Positions 17,360 to 28,845 of a stretch of DNA of 64,000 bases are shown here, one piece after another. The position numbers and the translations under genes were made by a program. Source of the stretch: Janthinobacterium sp. 344 (GTDB lineage: Bacteria > Pseudomonadota > Gammaproteobacteria > Burkholderiales > Burkholderiaceae_D); the NCBI RefSeq assembly GCF_900112025.1, contig NZ_FOKL01000010.1, positions 1 through 64,000 of the forward strand, given 5' to 3'. Below the pieces are notes generated by a model. The model saw only the letters and a program-made list of their open reading frames with translations, searched no databases and had not been told where the DNA came from. The first letter of the stretch is position 1. Each line of letters opens with the position of its first letter.

Positions 17360-17995
17360 ATGCTGAAACCACACGCCACTTGCGATGATGAGGCCGCCCT
17401 GGCGGCTTCCGACATGGTCCGCATTCTCGATGTCGAGAACGGACTGGGCCGTATCATGGGCGACCGCCTGCTGTATCTGAAAATCCTGCGCCGCTTCTTG
17501 CACGACCACGGCACCACGCCGTGCCAGATCCGCGCCGAGTTCGACGCCGGCAATTACAGTTCGGCACGCCTGAAGGCGCATACGCTGAAAGGCGCCGCCG
17601 GCATGATCGGCGCGCGCCATGTACACAGCCTGTCGGAAACGCTGGAATCGGCGCTGCGCGCGCAGGCGCCCGACCTGGCACAGCAAATGCTGCAGCTGGA
17701 ACTGGCACAGGATCAATTGCTCGGAGCCGTCAGCAGCATGCTGGGCACGCCGGAGGCAACCCACACGGCGGCGCAGGACGTGGCGCCCGACCCGGCCGCG
17801 CCCGCCATCCAGCTGCTGCTGGCGCGCCTGGCCAGCCATTTGCGCGAAGGCGACGGCGCGGCCATCGACATCCTCGAAAATTCGGCCAGCCTGCTCGCCG
17901 CCAGCCTGGGCGTGACGGTGTACCAGGAAGTGGCCGCCGCCGCGCACGAGTTCGACTTCGACGGCGCCCTGGCGGCGCTGCTGCGGCGGCGCTAG
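17360..17995 (+). CDS. Hpt (histidine phosphotransfer) domain protein
   Basis: A 211-residue protein with an N-terminal Hpt four-helix domain. The phosphorylatable His is in ARLKAHTLKGAAGMIGA (about residue 74). Hpt proteins carry phosphoryl groups between hybrid kinases and response regulators. The C-terminal ~90 residues are Ala/Leu-rich and helical and may be a second, degenerate Hpt-like bundle (LLARLASHLREGDGAAIDIL) without the His-containing core. No kinase or response regulator lies next to it, so it is an orphan relay component. Confidence 0.82.
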   Translation: MLKPHATCDDEAALAASDMVRILDVENGLGRIMGDRLLYLKILRRFLHDHGTTPCQIRAEFDAGNYSSARLKAHTLKGAAGMIGARHVHSLSETLESALRAQAPDLAQQMLQLELAQDQLLGAVSSMLGTPEATHTAAQDVAPDPAAPAIQLLLARLASHLREGDGAAIDILENSASLLAASLGVTVYQEVAAAAHEFDFDGALAALLRRR

Positions 17996-18004
17996 CGACC
18001 GAAT

Positions 18005-18205
18005 TCAAGGGTTGTACTGCGCCTCTTCCGCGTAAGCCATGCCACAGGTCTTGCCGCAAAAGCGGCGCACGGCATCGAGCGGCTTGTCGCAATACCAGCA
18101 CGCGCCTTTCGGCGGCAAGGAGGCGATCAATTCCGGCATGGCCGGCAATGGCCGCGCCACCACCTCCGTCCCGCCTTCCACGACATCCGGCTGTTTGCTG
18201 TCCAT
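18005..18205 (-). CDS. Small zinc-ribbon-like protein of unknown function
   Basis: A 66-residue protein, not recognised as a named family. The C-terminal half has four cysteines arranged CWYC ... FCGKTC, which look like a zinc-binding knuckle. The N-terminal half is Pro/Glu-rich and probably unstructured. It converges on the Hpt gene, with only 9 bp between stops. A reasonable ribosome site (AGGAAAG) precedes the start. It is judged real because of the conserved-looking cysteine pattern and its tight fit in the gap. Confidence 0.65.
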   Translation of the reverse strand: MDSKQPDVVEGGTEVVARPLPAMPELIASLPPKGACWYCDKPLDAVRRFCGKTCGMAYAEEAQYNP

Positions 18206-18297
18206 GGCGCTTCCTTTCCTAGCGGCACTTCAAGGCCGCTCAGCAAGATTACGTCAGCGCAGTTTGGACTCCATGACATTTCTCAACGGGGCAGAGG

Positions 18298-18603
18298 CTA
18301 GCGTGACTTCCGGTAGCTGCGCACCGCATCATTGGCTTGCTCATCGATGACTTTCCGCAGCCGCGGCTGCTTGGCATACTTGGCGGAGAGCCGCCGCCAC
18401 TGCCGCTGCGCCTGGCCGCAGGAATCGTCCACGGCCGCGATGATCTCGCGCTGCCGCGCCTTGTCGTTGTCATCCCACTCGCCGGCAAAATGCTCGCACG
18501 TTTGCGCCTGCGCAATGAACCGCGCCACGTCGCGCGGCAGCTTTTCCTGTGCCGGCGCCAGCAAGGGCAGACAGCACAGTACGCCAGCGATGAGGATTCT
18601 CAT
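18298..18603 (-). CDS. Secreted hypothetical protein
   Basis: A 101-residue protein with a Sec signal (MRILIAGVLCCLPLLAPAQ), then a basic, helical mature part. Two cysteines (TCEHF and DSCGQ) could form a disulfide in the periplasm. The CEHFAGEWDDNDKAR stretch resembles many short secreted proteins of betaproteobacteria whose function is unknown. It lies 11 bp downstream of mnmE on the same strand and may be co-transcribed with it. Confidence 0.65.
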   Translation of the reverse strand: MRILIAGVLCCLPLLAPAQEKLPRDVARFIAQAQTCEHFAGEWDDNDKARQREIIAAVDDSCGQAQRQWRRLSAKYAKQPRLRKVIDEQANDAVRSYRKSR

Positions 18604-18614
18604 GGCGCGCCCGC

Positions 18615-19994
18615 TTATTTGCCGATACAGAAACGGCTGAAGATCACGCCCAGCAGATCGTCCGGCGAGAACTCGCCCGTGATGCTCGACAGTTGCACCT
18701 GCGCCAGGCGCAGTTCCTCGGCGAACAGGTCCAGCGACTGGTCATCCTGCGCCGCGTGCTCGGCGGCGATATTCAGGTGCTTGCCAGCCGATTTCAAGGC
18801 GATCAAATGGCGTTCGCGCGCCAGGTACAGCGATTCGCCCGTCTGCTGCCAGCCGGCGATGCGCAACAGTTCCGCGCGCAGCAAGTCGATGCCGATATGT
18901 TCGTGCGCCGACAGGTAGACGTGGGTGGCGTCGGGCAAGTTGTCGACGCTGGCCTTGTGGCCGGACAGGTCAATCTTGTTCCACACGCGCACCACGGGCA
19001 CGCCTTCGGGGAAGGCGGCGACGATGGTTTCATCGGCCAGGGTGGGACCGTGGTCGGCGTCGAGCAGGTGCAGGATCACGTCCGCCTTGCCGATCTCGCC
19101 CCAGGTGCGTTCGATGCCGATGCGCTCGACGGCGTCGACGGTGTCGCCCGCGCTGCGGATGCCGGCCGTGTCGATGATGTTGAGGGGAATGCCTTCGATC
19201 TGGATGGTTTCGCTGACCTTGTCGCGCGTGGTGCCGGCGATCGGCGTGACGATCGCCACGTCCGCGCCCGCCAGCGCGTTCAGCAAGGACGACTTACCGA
19301 CGTTGGGCTGGCCCGCCAGCACCACGTTCAGGCCTTCGCGCAGCAGCGCGCCCTGCGCCGCCTGGGCAAACACTTTATTCAAGGCTTCGATCACGGCTTT
19401 CAACTGGCCGCGCGCGTTCGATTTTTCCAGGAAATCGATTTCTTCCTCCGGAAAATCCAGGGTCGCCTCGACCAGCATGCGCAACCCCGTCACCTGTTCC
19501 ACCAGCGCGTGGATCGTGTTCGAGAACGCGCCCGACAGCGATTGCGAGGCGGACTTGGCCGCCGCTTCCGTGGACGCGTCGATCAGGTCGGCCACGGCTT
19601 CCGCCTGCGCCAGGTCCAGCTTGTCGTTCAGGAAAGCGCGGCGCGTGAATTCGCCCGGCTCGGCCAGGCGCAAGCCGCTGTCCTTGCCCGCTTCGAGCAC
19701 GCGCGCCAGCAGCAGTTGCAGGACGATGGGGCCGCCATGGCCCTGCAATTCCAGCACGTCTTCGCCCGTGTACGAATGCGGGCCCTTGAAGTGGATGGCG
19801 ATGCCCTGGTCGATGATGGCGCCATCGGCTTCCGTAAACGGCAGATAGGTGGCGTGGCGCGGTTTCAGCGTTTGCGCGCCGAACAGGGCCGTCATCAGGG
19901 GGGCGAGGTTTTTGCCGGAGGCGCGTACCACGCCGATGCCGCCGCGTCCGGGAGCGGTGGCGATGGCGGCGATAGGGGAAGAGTCGAGTTTCAT
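18615..19994 (-). CDS. mnmE: tRNA modification GTPase MnmE
   Basis: Works with MnmG to add the carboxymethylaminomethyl group to U34 of certain tRNAs. The 459-residue protein has an N-terminal folate-binding domain, a helical domain and an inserted G domain with G1 GQPNVGKSS (about 229-237), the TTRD G2, DTAG G3 and NKID G4 motifs. The C-terminal FCIGK supplies the catalytic Cys. It is the distal member of the origin-side cluster rpmH-rnpA-yidD-yidC-mnmE, a conserved order. It is separated from yidC by 187 bp containing a terminator, so it probably has its own promoter. Confidence 0.97.
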   Translation of the reverse strand: MKLDSSPIAAIATAPGRGGIGVVRASGKNLAPLMTALFGAQTLKPRHATYLPFTEADGAIIDQGIAIHFKGPHSYTGEDVLELQGHGGPIVLQLLLARVLEAGKDSGLRLAEPGEFTRRAFLNDKLDLAQAEAVADLIDASTEAAAKSASQSLSGAFSNTIHALVEQVTGLRMLVEATLDFPEEEIDFLEKSNARGQLKAVIEALNKVFAQAAQGALLREGLNVVLAGQPNVGKSSLLNALAGADVAIVTPIAGTTRDKVSETIQIEGIPLNIIDTAGIRSAGDTVDAVERIGIERTWGEIGKADVILHLLDADHGPTLADETIVAAFPEGVPVVRVWNKIDLSGHKASVDNLPDATHVYLSAHEHIGIDLLRAELLRIAGWQQTGESLYLARERHLIALKSAGKHLNIAAEHAAQDDQSLDLFAEELRLAQVQLSSITGEFSPDDLLGVIFSRFCIGK

Positions 19995-20102
19995 GGCGTA
20001 ATTGTAGTGTATTCGGGGAAGGCTGCAGGGGCCGCGCTATTGTCAGCGACAAACCGGGCGCACATGAAAAGGGAGGTCTGTGGAAAACCGGCAAAACCCA
20101 CC

Positions 20103-20141
20103 TTTTTTGACATCGGGCCCAGTGGGTACGATGTCAAAAAA
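20103..20141. repeat. 13-bp perfect inverted repeat between mnmE and yidC
   Basis: The arms TTTTTTGACATCG (20103-20115) and CGATGTCAAAAAA (20129-20141) flank a 13-nt loop containing GGGCCC. The T6/A6 ends make it a possible bidirectional terminator. It lies next to a second, GC-rich terminator hairpin (20142-20164), whose A-run it shares. Confidence 0.7.
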
Positions 20142-20164
20142 AAAGCCCGCGCGAGGCGGGCTTT
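20136..20164 (-). terminator. Rho-independent terminator after yidC
   Basis: Stem AAAGCCCGC (20142-20150) / GCGGGCTTT (20156-20164) with a 5-nt loop. On the minus strand it is followed by a run of T (20136-20144). It ends 18 bp past the yidC stop codon. Confidence 0.88.
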
Positions 20165-20181
20165 CTGTTCGCAGGCCGGAA

Positions 20182-21909
20182 TTACTTGGCGGCGACCGCG
20201 TATTTCTTGGTGATCACCCATTGCTGGCCAATCGACAGGACGTTGTTGACGACCCAGTAGAGTACCAAGCCCGACGGGAAGAAGAAGAACATCACCGAGA
20301 ATGCCAGTGGCATGAACAGCATCATCTTCGCCTGCATCGGATCGGCCGGGGCCGGGTTCAGCTTGGTCGTGATGTACATCGAGATCGCGTACAGCACCGG
20401 CAGGATGCACCATGGGTCATGCTGGGCCAGGTCGGTGATCCAGCCGATCCATGGCGCGCCGCGGATTTCCACGGACGCGTTCAGCACCCAGTACAGGGCG
20501 ATAAACACGGGCATCTGGATCAGGATCGGCAGGCAGCCGCCCAGCGGATTGATTTTTTCCGTCTTGTACAGCTCCATCGTTGCCTGGTTCATCTTTTGCG
20601 GATCGCCCTTGTAGCGCTCGCGGATGGCTTGCATCTTCGGCGTGACCAGTTTCATCTTGGCCATGCTGCGGTAGCCCGCAGCCGACAGGGGGAAGAACGC
20701 CAGCTTGATCAGGATGGTGAAGGCGATGATGGTCCAGCCCCAGTTGCCCAGGACGCTATGGATATGTTCCATGACCCAGAAGATCGGCTTGGCGATGATG
20801 GTCAGCCAGCCATAATCCTTGACCAGTTCCAGGCCAGGCGAGACGGCTTCGAGCAGGTGGGCGATTTGCGGACCCGAGTACAGCTTGCTGTCCATGCTGG
20901 CCGAGGCGCCCGGCGCCAGGGTTGGCAAGGGCAGCACGTTGCCGATGGCGTACAGGTTGGTGCCGACCTTCTTCGTGAAGATGTCGCGCTTGGCGTTTTC
21001 AGGCGGAACAAAGGCGGAGACGAAGAAATGCTGCGAAATGGCGAACCAGCCGCCATTCGCCGTCTGCGGATGCAGCGCCTTCATGGCATTGTCGTTGCCC
21101 TTCTTCTCGTCTTCCACCGCGGCTTTTTCGATTTTCTCGAACGTCAGCTTCTGGTACTTGTCTTGCGGCGTGTACAGGGTCGGGCCCGTGAAGCTGCTGT
21201 TGAAGAACGAGTCGCCGACGGGCTTGTTGCCGTCATGCGTCAGTTGCAGGTACAGCTGTGGCGTGACGGGAGCCTCGCCCACGTTGGCCACGTCGTGGCG
21301 CACGTCGATGACGTAGTCGCCGCGCTTGAAGGTAAACGTCTTGGTCAGCTTGACGCCGCCTTCGACCGCTTCCATCACCAGTTGCACTTGCTTGCCGTCA
21401 CCCAGGGTGCGCACGCCAGGCTGCACGGTGAAACCGCTCGCATGGGTAGGGAAAGGACCGCCAACCAGGCCCGACTGCGCCAGGTAGGTGTGGTTCGCGC
21501 CTTCGTCGAACAGCACTTCGTTTTGCTTGCCTTCATCCGGCTGGCACCATTTGAACAGGCCGAAGCAGCCGCCAAACCAGCCCGGATTACCCGCGCCCTT
21601 GAATTTCAGCAATTCCAGACGCTTGACCTGGCCGCCCAGGGTGTCGATATCGACCTTGATGACGTCGGTGGTGATGGTAATCACTTCGCGCTTGAAGGCG
21701 GCGGGATCGGTCACTTCGCCAGGCACGGCGGTCGCGCCGGCGGCTGGCAGAGCGGCCGTCTTGGCCGGGGTCACAGGCGCCTTGGCGGTTTGTTCCGTGT
21801 TCGCGGAGAACATCGACGGCTTGCCGTTCGAGATCATCCATTCGTTCCAGAGAATTACCAGCGAGACGGAAAACACGATCCACAGGATGGTACGTTTATT
21901 GATATCCAT
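20182..21909 (-). CDS. yidC: Membrane protein insertase YidC
   Basis: Inserts and folds inner-membrane proteins, alone or with SecYEG. The 575-residue Gram-negative form has an N-terminal anchor (MDINKRTILWIVFSVSLVILW), a large periplasmic P1 domain (about 60-345) and a C-terminal core with five membrane segments (FTILIKLAFFPLS onwards). The start at 21909 is chosen because it matches the family N terminus MDxxR. An upstream in-frame ATG at 21966 overlaps yidD. A lysine- and alanine-ended tail (KKYAVAAK) is typical. Confidence 0.97.
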   Translation of the reverse strand: MDINKRTILWIVFSVSLVILWNEWMISNGKPSMFSANTEQTAKAPVTPAKTAALPAAGATAVPGEVTDPAAFKREVITITTDVIKVDIDTLGGQVKRLELLKFKGAGNPGWFGGCFGLFKWCQPDEGKQNEVLFDEGANHTYLAQSGLVGGPFPTHASGFTVQPGVRTLGDGKQVQLVMEAVEGGVKLTKTFTFKRGDYVIDVRHDVANVGEAPVTPQLYLQLTHDGNKPVGDSFFNSSFTGPTLYTPQDKYQKLTFEKIEKAAVEDEKKGNDNAMKALHPQTANGGWFAISQHFFVSAFVPPENAKRDIFTKKVGTNLYAIGNVLPLPTLAPGASASMDSKLYSGPQIAHLLEAVSPGLELVKDYGWLTIIAKPIFWVMEHIHSVLGNWGWTIIAFTILIKLAFFPLSAAGYRSMAKMKLVTPKMQAIRERYKGDPQKMNQATMELYKTEKINPLGGCLPILIQMPVFIALYWVLNASVEIRGAPWIGWITDLAQHDPWCILPVLYAISMYITTKLNPAPADPMQAKMMLFMPLAFSVMFFFFPSGLVLYWVVNNVLSIGQQWVITKKYAVAAK

Positions 21910-21920
21910 TAGGGTATTTG

Positions 21921-22181
21921 TCAGGAGTGGTTGCAACCGCAAGCGGTCGTTGAAGATTGTTTGCAATCGGCCGGCGGCACCGGGTCGACGCCCCCTTCAT
22001 TCCAGGGGTGGCAGCGGCACACGCGCTTGGCAGCCAGCAGGCTGCCCTTGGCGGCGCCGTGCACGCGCAACGCTTCCATCGCGTAATGCGAACAGCTCGG
22101 ATAGAAACGGCAATTCTGTCCCAGCACGGGGCTGATCAGCAACTGATAAGCACGCAACAGGAACAGCAGCAGGGTTTTCAT
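21921..22181 (-). CDS. yidD: Membrane protein insertion efficiency factor YidD
   Basis: An 86-residue protein that assists YidC-dependent insertion. It shows the family's core: [23 protein letters not shown], the [17 protein letters not shown] stretch and RVCRCHPW. It overlaps the rnpA stop codon by four bases, so translation is coupled, and lies 11 bp from yidC. The short Cys/Ser/Thr-rich C-terminal tail is variable between species. Confidence 0.95.
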   Translation of the reverse strand: MKTLLLFLLRAYQLLISPVLGQNCRFYPSCSHYAMEALRVHGAAKGSLLAAKRVCRCHPWNEGGVDPVPPADCKQSSTTACGCNHS

Positions 22182-22636
22182 GGCGCGGAAGGTGGTGGCG
22201 CAGCAACAGAACGGGCCTGGGCGGCGATTTGCCCTGCGAACAGGCGGCTCAATTCTTCACGCAGCTCGGCTTTGAGCTGGGTCGTGGTGGCCGGACCATC
22301 CTTGCTGTTGACGGCGCGCGACAGGCGCACCACACAGTCGACCGGCGGCAGCGCGCTGTTGCGAAACAGCTCGCGCGTCACGCGCTTGATCGTGTTGCGG
22401 GTCGCCGCGCGGGGCGCGAAACGCTTGGCCACAACGACGCCCAGCCGCGCATGCGGCAATTGATTGTGTCGGGTGTACAGCACAAAATGCGCTGTTTTTT
22501 GCGAAGGGCGCAAACGAAAAACGGATGAAAATTCATCCGTTTTAACGATACGCCGAAAGCGCGCGAAGTCGTGTGAACCTTCGCGTTGATTGCCGACTGG
22601 AGTACAGCTAGCCACGCGATCAGCTGTCAACGACAA
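22178..22636 (-). CDS. rnpA: Ribonuclease P protein component
   Basis: Protein subunit of RNase P, which binds the catalytic RNA and the 5' leader of pre-tRNA. The 152-residue protein has [17 protein letters not shown] near the start and the conserved RNR-type signature [21 protein letters not shown]. An N-terminal extension of ~20 residues precedes the core, so an internal start is possible. It sits 2 bp after rpmH on the same transcript, as in most bacteria. Confidence 0.94.
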   Translation of the reverse strand: MSLTADRVASCTPVGNQREGSHDFARFRRIVKTDEFSSVFRLRPSQKTAHFVLYTRHNQLPHARLGVVVAKRFAPRAATRNTIKRVTRELFRNSALPPVDCVVRLSRAVNSKDGPATTTQLKAELREELSRLFAGQIAAQARSVAAPPPSAP

Positions 22637-22638
22637 GC

Positions 22639-22773
22639 CTAGACGGCCAGACGTTTGCGGCCCTTTGCGCGACGTGCGTTGAGCACATCACGGCCACCAC
22701 GGGTAGCCATACGAGCGCGGAAGCCGTGCGTACGCTTGCGGCGAACGACGGAAGGTTGGTAAGTACGTTTCAT
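22639..22773 (-). CDS. rpmH: 50S ribosomal protein L34
   Basis: A 44-residue, very basic ribosomal protein. The sequence [20 protein letters not shown] followed by [20 protein letters not shown] is nearly invariant in proteobacteria. The start at 22773 is fixed by this family N terminus. A longer reading frame from 22854 is not credible. It is the first gene of the leftward cluster next to the origin, with its promoter in 22774-22900. Confidence 0.98.
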   Translation of the reverse strand: MKRTYQPSVVRRKRTHGFRARMATRGGRDVLNARRAKGRKRLAV

Positions 22774-22902
22774 GTTGGTCTCGCTAAAAACAAAAAAAAT
22801 GCAAAATCGGGTCTGACGTCCCGTCAGTTTTTGGTGCCAATGACAATCGCGCACTTATGCCAAGGCACAAGCTGGCCAATCTCATCGCCCGCTGGAACGC
22901 GC

Positions 22903-23006
22903 ACCAAATCTACTACGCGGAGCGATTTGCGGCCTCCGGTGCTCACTGTGCCTTCGCACAGTTGCGCGCCTCAGCCACAACTCATCACCGCTCGCTACGA
23001 TTTGGT
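22903..23006 (+). repeat. Dispersed palindromic element, copy B
   Basis: A 104-bp element in the rpmH-dnaA gap. The ends form a perfect 8-bp inverted repeat, ACCAAATC (22903-22910) / GATTTGGT (22999-23006). Inside are AGCGA (22921-22925) / TCGCT (22992-22996) and the apical hairpin CTGTGC-CTTC-GCACAG (22946-22961). It is about 82% identical over 88 inner bases to the reverse complement of copy A (15191-15292). No ribosome site or credible reading frame is present. Confidence 0.75.
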
Positions 23007-23015
23007 ACTGCGTCG

Positions 23016-23397
23016 TTAATCCACGCTTAGTCCATATTGTCGTTCCAAATGAATAAACACGGAATACGGGCGGGGAACCCTGAATTATTCAGCATATGCC
23101 CCCCTCTTGTCAAGGATTGCCGTGATCGCCTGGAAATTTGCGCGCCGCTCCCCGTCTGCGCCAGAGGCCGCACCAGCACTGCCTGCAACGGGATAACCGG
23201 GGGATAAGTCCAGGCTTATGCACACGGCGCCCCACCCCGCCACACAAAAATAACAGCCGTGCCTGTGGATAACTTTCGCAGTCGGGAGTAGAATAGCGCG
23301 TTACGTGTGGCGAGCCCTCGCGCGACGCCGGCCTTGCAACACGGTGAACGCAGGGCAGAATCGATACGCCCTCCCACACCTTTTCACATAGACATAC
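23016..23397. other. Putative replication origin region (oriC) with DnaA boxes
   Basis: This is the gap between the leftward rpmH cluster and rightward dnaA. Two sites match the DnaA box TTATNCACA: TTATGCACA (23216-23224, plus) and TGTGGATAA (23264-23272, which is TTATCCACA on the minus strand). GGGATAA-type near-matches lie at 23190-23208. An AT-richer stretch at about 23040-23100 (ATGAATAAACACGG, GAATTATTCAGCATATG) could be the unwinding element. The strand switch of flanking genes supports an origin here. The box at 23264 also lies about where the dnaA promoter -35 would be (with TAGAAT at 23289-23294). Confidence 0.65.
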
Positions 23398-24792
23398 ATG
23401 GATAATTTCTGGCAGGCCTGTTCCGCGCAGTTGGAACTGGAGCTGACACCGCAACAATTCAGTGCGTGGATCAAACCGCTTATCCCTCTCGATTACGAAG
23501 AGGGCAAGCTGCGCATTGCTGCGCCCAATCGCTTCAAGCTCGATTGGGTCAAGACCCAGTTCGCCAGCCGCATCACGGCCCTGGCCATTCAATACTTCGA
23601 AGCGCCGACGGACGTGCAGTTCGTGCTCGACCCGCGCCTGGCCCTGCCGAAGAAGCCCGTGACCACCAGCACCCCGGCCAGCGATCCGAATGGCGGCGCG
23701 CCCAGCGCGCGCGCCGCGGAGCCGCAGCCGAGCGTGCCGGAACTGAGCATCGGCGCCGCGCCACGGCGCGAGCAGAGCCGCATCAACACCGACCTGACCT
23801 TCGACAGCTTCGTGACGGGTAAAGCCAACCAGCTGGCGCGCGCCGCCGCCATCCAGGTGGCGAACAACCCGGGCGTGTCGTACAACCCGCTGTTCTTCTA
23901 CGGCGGCGTCGGCCTCGGCAAGACCCACTTGATCCACGCCATCGGCAACCAGGTAATGGCCGACAACCCGGGCGCGAAAATCCGCTACATCCACGCGGAA
24001 CAGTATGTGCGCGACGTCGTGACCGCTTACCAGCGCAAGGGTTTCGACGATTTCAAGCACTACTATCACTCGCTCGACATGCTGCTGATCGATGATATCC
24101 AGTTCTTTGGCGGCAAGAGCCGCACGCAGGAAGAGTTTTTCTATGCGTTCGAGGCATTAATTGCCGCGAAGAAACAAATCATCATCACCTCGGATACGTA
24201 TCCGAAGGAAATCACGGGCATGGACGACCGCCTGATCTCGCGCTTCGACTCGGGCCTGACGGTGGCCATCGAACCGCCGGAACTGGAAATGCGCGTGGCG
24301 ATTCTGCTGAAAAAAGCCAAGCAGGAAGGCGTGACCTTCTCCGACGACGTGGCGTTCTTTGTCGCCAAGCACTTGCGCTCGAACGTGCGCGAGCTGGAAG
24401 GCGCGCTGCGCAAGATCCTCGCGTACTCGCGTTTCCATGGCAAAGATATAACGATTGATATCGTCAAGGAAGCCCTGAAGGACTTGCTGTCGGTGCAGAA
24501 CCGCCAGATTTCCGTGGAAAACATCCAGAAAACGGTGGCCGACTTCTTCAATATCAAGGTTGCCGACATGTATTCGAAGCGCCGCCCCGCGAATATCGCC
24601 CGGCCGCGCCAGATCGCCATGTACCTGGCCAAGGAATTGACACAGAAGAGCCTGCCGGAAATCGGCGAGCTGTTCGGCGGCCGCGACCACACCACGGTGC
24701 TGCATGCCGTGCGCAAGATCGCGCTGGACCGTACCAAGAATCCGGAATGCAACCATGAATTGCATGTGCTGGAGCAAACACTAAAAGGTTAA
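23398..24792 (+). CDS. dnaA: Chromosomal replication initiator protein DnaA
   Basis: Initiates replication by binding DnaA boxes and opening oriC. The 464-residue protein has domain I (about 1-85, [16 protein letters not shown]), a Pro/Ala-rich linker domain II (about 86-120), an AAA+ domain III with Walker [10 protein letters not shown] (about 168-176) and Walker B LLIDDIQ, and domain IV with the DNA-binding signature [11 protein letters not shown]. The ATG directly follows the putative oriC. The DnaA box overlapping its likely promoter points to autoregulation. Confidence 0.98.
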   Translation: MDNFWQACSAQLELELTPQQFSAWIKPLIPLDYEEGKLRIAAPNRFKLDWVKTQFASRITALAIQYFEAPTDVQFVLDPRLALPKKPVTTSTPASDPNGGAPSARAAEPQPSVPELSIGAAPRREQSRINTDLTFDSFVTGKANQLARAAAIQVANNPGVSYNPLFFYGGVGLGKTHLIHAIGNQVMADNPGAKIRYIHAEQYVRDVVTAYQRKGFDDFKHYYHSLDMLLIDDIQFFGGKSRTQEEFFYAFEALIAAKKQIIITSDTYPKEITGMDDRLISRFDSGLTVAIEPPELEMRVAILLKKAKQEGVTFSDDVAFFVAKHLRSNVRELEGALRKILAYSRFHGKDITIDIVKEALKDLLSVQNRQISVENIQKTVADFFNIKVADMYSKRRPANIARPRQIAMYLAKELTQKSLPEIGELFGGRDHTTVLHAVRKIALDRTKNPECNHELHVLEQTLKG

Positions 24793-24942
24793 GCGCCGCT
24801 TGGGCAAGACTGGCTCAAAACGTGCTTTACCCTTATTATCTGGGAGGGCGCCGCAGCCGGTCTGTCGGGGCTCCCCATGGCAAGAATTGTTAAATTAATA
24901 CGTTAAACGTCGTACTGTTCAACCTATACATTGAGGATAAAT

Positions 24943-26049
24943 ATGCAATTGGTCAAAACCACCCGAGATACCCTTCTCCGGCCACTGCAGATCGTGAGCG
25001 GTATTGTCGAGCGTCGGCACACTATGCCGATTCTGGCCAATATCCTCATCCGCAAAGACGGTGAAAATGTCTCCTTCCTGTCGACCGACACCGAAGTGCA
25101 GATCACCACGCACGCGGAAATCGGCTCCGGCGCGGACGTCACCGGCACCACCGTGGCCGCGCGCAAGCTGCTCGACATCCTGCGCGCCCTGCCCGAATCG
25201 GGCGACGTCACGATGACCCTGCTGAACAAGCGCCTGACCGTGCAAACGGGCAAGTCGCGCTTCGCGCTGCAAACCCTGGCGGCGGAAGAGTTTCCAACCG
25301 TGCAACAAGCGGAAAGCTACAACGCGACCGTCACCCTGCCGCAGAAAACGCTGAAGCACCTGTTCAACATGGTGCATTTCTCGATGGCGCAGCAAGACAT
25401 CCGCTATTACCTGAACGGCTTGCTGCTGGTATTGGATGGCAATAATGTCATCGCCGTGGCCACCGACGGCCACCGCCTGGCGTTTTGCCAGGTCGCCACC
25501 GAACAGACCTTCGCGCGCCAGGAAGTGATTATCCCGCGCAAGACCATCATAGAACTGCAGCGCCTGCTGGAAGAGAACGATGAGCCAGTGCAGCTGGACA
25601 TCGCCGCCAACCAGGTGAAGCTGACCTTCGCCGACATCGAGCTGATCTCGAAGCTGGTGGAAGGCAAGTTCCCCGACTACACGCGCGTGATTCCTAAAGG
25701 TTACAAGAACGACTTCACGATCGGCCGCGATGAGCTGCTGCGTTCGCTGCAACGGGCCGCCATCATGACCAGCGACAAGTTCAAGGGCGTGCGCTGCATC
25801 ATCACCCCGGGCAGCATGAAGATCAGTTCGACCAATGCGGACCAGGAAGAAGCCGTGGAAGAGCTGGAAATCGACTACGGCGGCGATTCCGTCGACATCG
25901 GCTTCAACGTGACGTATCTGCTGGACGTGCTGAACAACCTGAAATGCGAGTACGTCAACATCGCGCTGGGCGACTCGAACTCGTCCGCCCTGATCTCCAT
26001 CCCGGACAACGCCGACTTCAAGTATGTCGTCATGCCGATGCGCATTTAA
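24943..26049 (+). CDS. dnaN: DNA polymerase III beta subunit (sliding clamp)
   Basis: Ring-shaped processivity clamp, 368 residues, with three clamp domains. It ends in the conserved YVVMPMRI. The start at ATG 24943 (MQLVKTTRDTLLRPLQIV) is preferred over a TTG 12 bases upstream because it has the ribosome site TTGAGGA at a proper distance and matches family length. It lies 150 bp after dnaA, as in most bacteria, and is probably transcribed with dnaA and from its own promoter in the gap. Confidence 0.98.
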   Translation: MQLVKTTRDTLLRPLQIVSGIVERRHTMPILANILIRKDGENVSFLSTDTEVQITTHAEIGSGADVTGTTVAARKLLDILRALPESGDVTMTLLNKRLTVQTGKSRFALQTLAAEEFPTVQQAESYNATVTLPQKTLKHLFNMVHFSMAQQDIRYYLNGLLLVLDGNNVIAVATDGHRLAFCQVATEQTFARQEVIIPRKTIIELQRLLEENDEPVQLDIAANQVKLTFADIELISKLVEGKFPDYTRVIPKGYKNDFTIGRDELLRSLQRAAIMTSDKFKGVRCIITPGSMKISSTNADQEEAVEELEIDYGGDSVDIGFNVTYLLDVLNNLKCEYVNIALGDSNSSALISIPDNADFKYVVMPMRI

Positions 26050-26053
26050 AACA

Positions 26054-26168
26054 GGGGTCGGACCCGTCGGGTCCGACCCCGGCATTTCGCCGTTGGGTTG
26101 AAATGCGATATCAAGCAATCAAGAAACCCAATGAAAAGCTGGGGTCAGACCCAACAGGGTCTGACCCC
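26054..26168. repeat. Composite of palindromes between dnaN and gyrB
   Basis: Two strong hairpins bracket the element. The first (26054-26080) has 12-bp arms GGGGTCGGACCC/GGGTCCGACCCC and loop GTC. The second (26141-26168) has arms GGGGTCAGACCC/GGGTCTGACCCC and loop AACA. The arms differ at one pair, changed on both sides (G-C to A-T). Between them are two mutually exclusive stems: GCATTTC (26082-26088)/GAAATGC (26100-26106), and TTGGGTT (26093-26099)/AACCCAA (26125-26131). No T-run follows, so it is not a classic terminator. It is REP-like. Confidence 0.8.
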
Positions 26169-26185
26169 GGAACAGTACTAGTTAA

Positions 26186-28699
<2,514 letters not shown>

Positions 28700-28716
28700 G
28701 CCAGCGTAAAAAGAAG

Positions 28717-28742
28717 ACGCCACCTCCGGGTGGCGTTTTTTT
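28717..28742 (+). terminator. Rho-independent terminator after gyrB
   Basis: An 8-bp stem ACGCCACC/GGTGGCGT (28717-28724 and 28729-28736) with loop TCCG and a run of seven T. It starts 17 bp after the gyrB stop. Confidence 0.92.
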
Positions 28743-28845
28743 ATCCAGCGGCGCTGCTCACTCTCTGGCAAAACCATGCGCGTGACTTTTTTCTGTCGCC
28801 GCTGAACCCATTATGCGAGAATTCCCCTCCCCCCTAATGGTGCGC

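Noticed and set aside
22903..23006. Palindromic element considered as a rho-independent terminator or a tRNA
   Set aside because: There is no T-run after the stems, and no T-loop or anticodon arm pattern is present. The second copy elsewhere favours a dispersed repeat.
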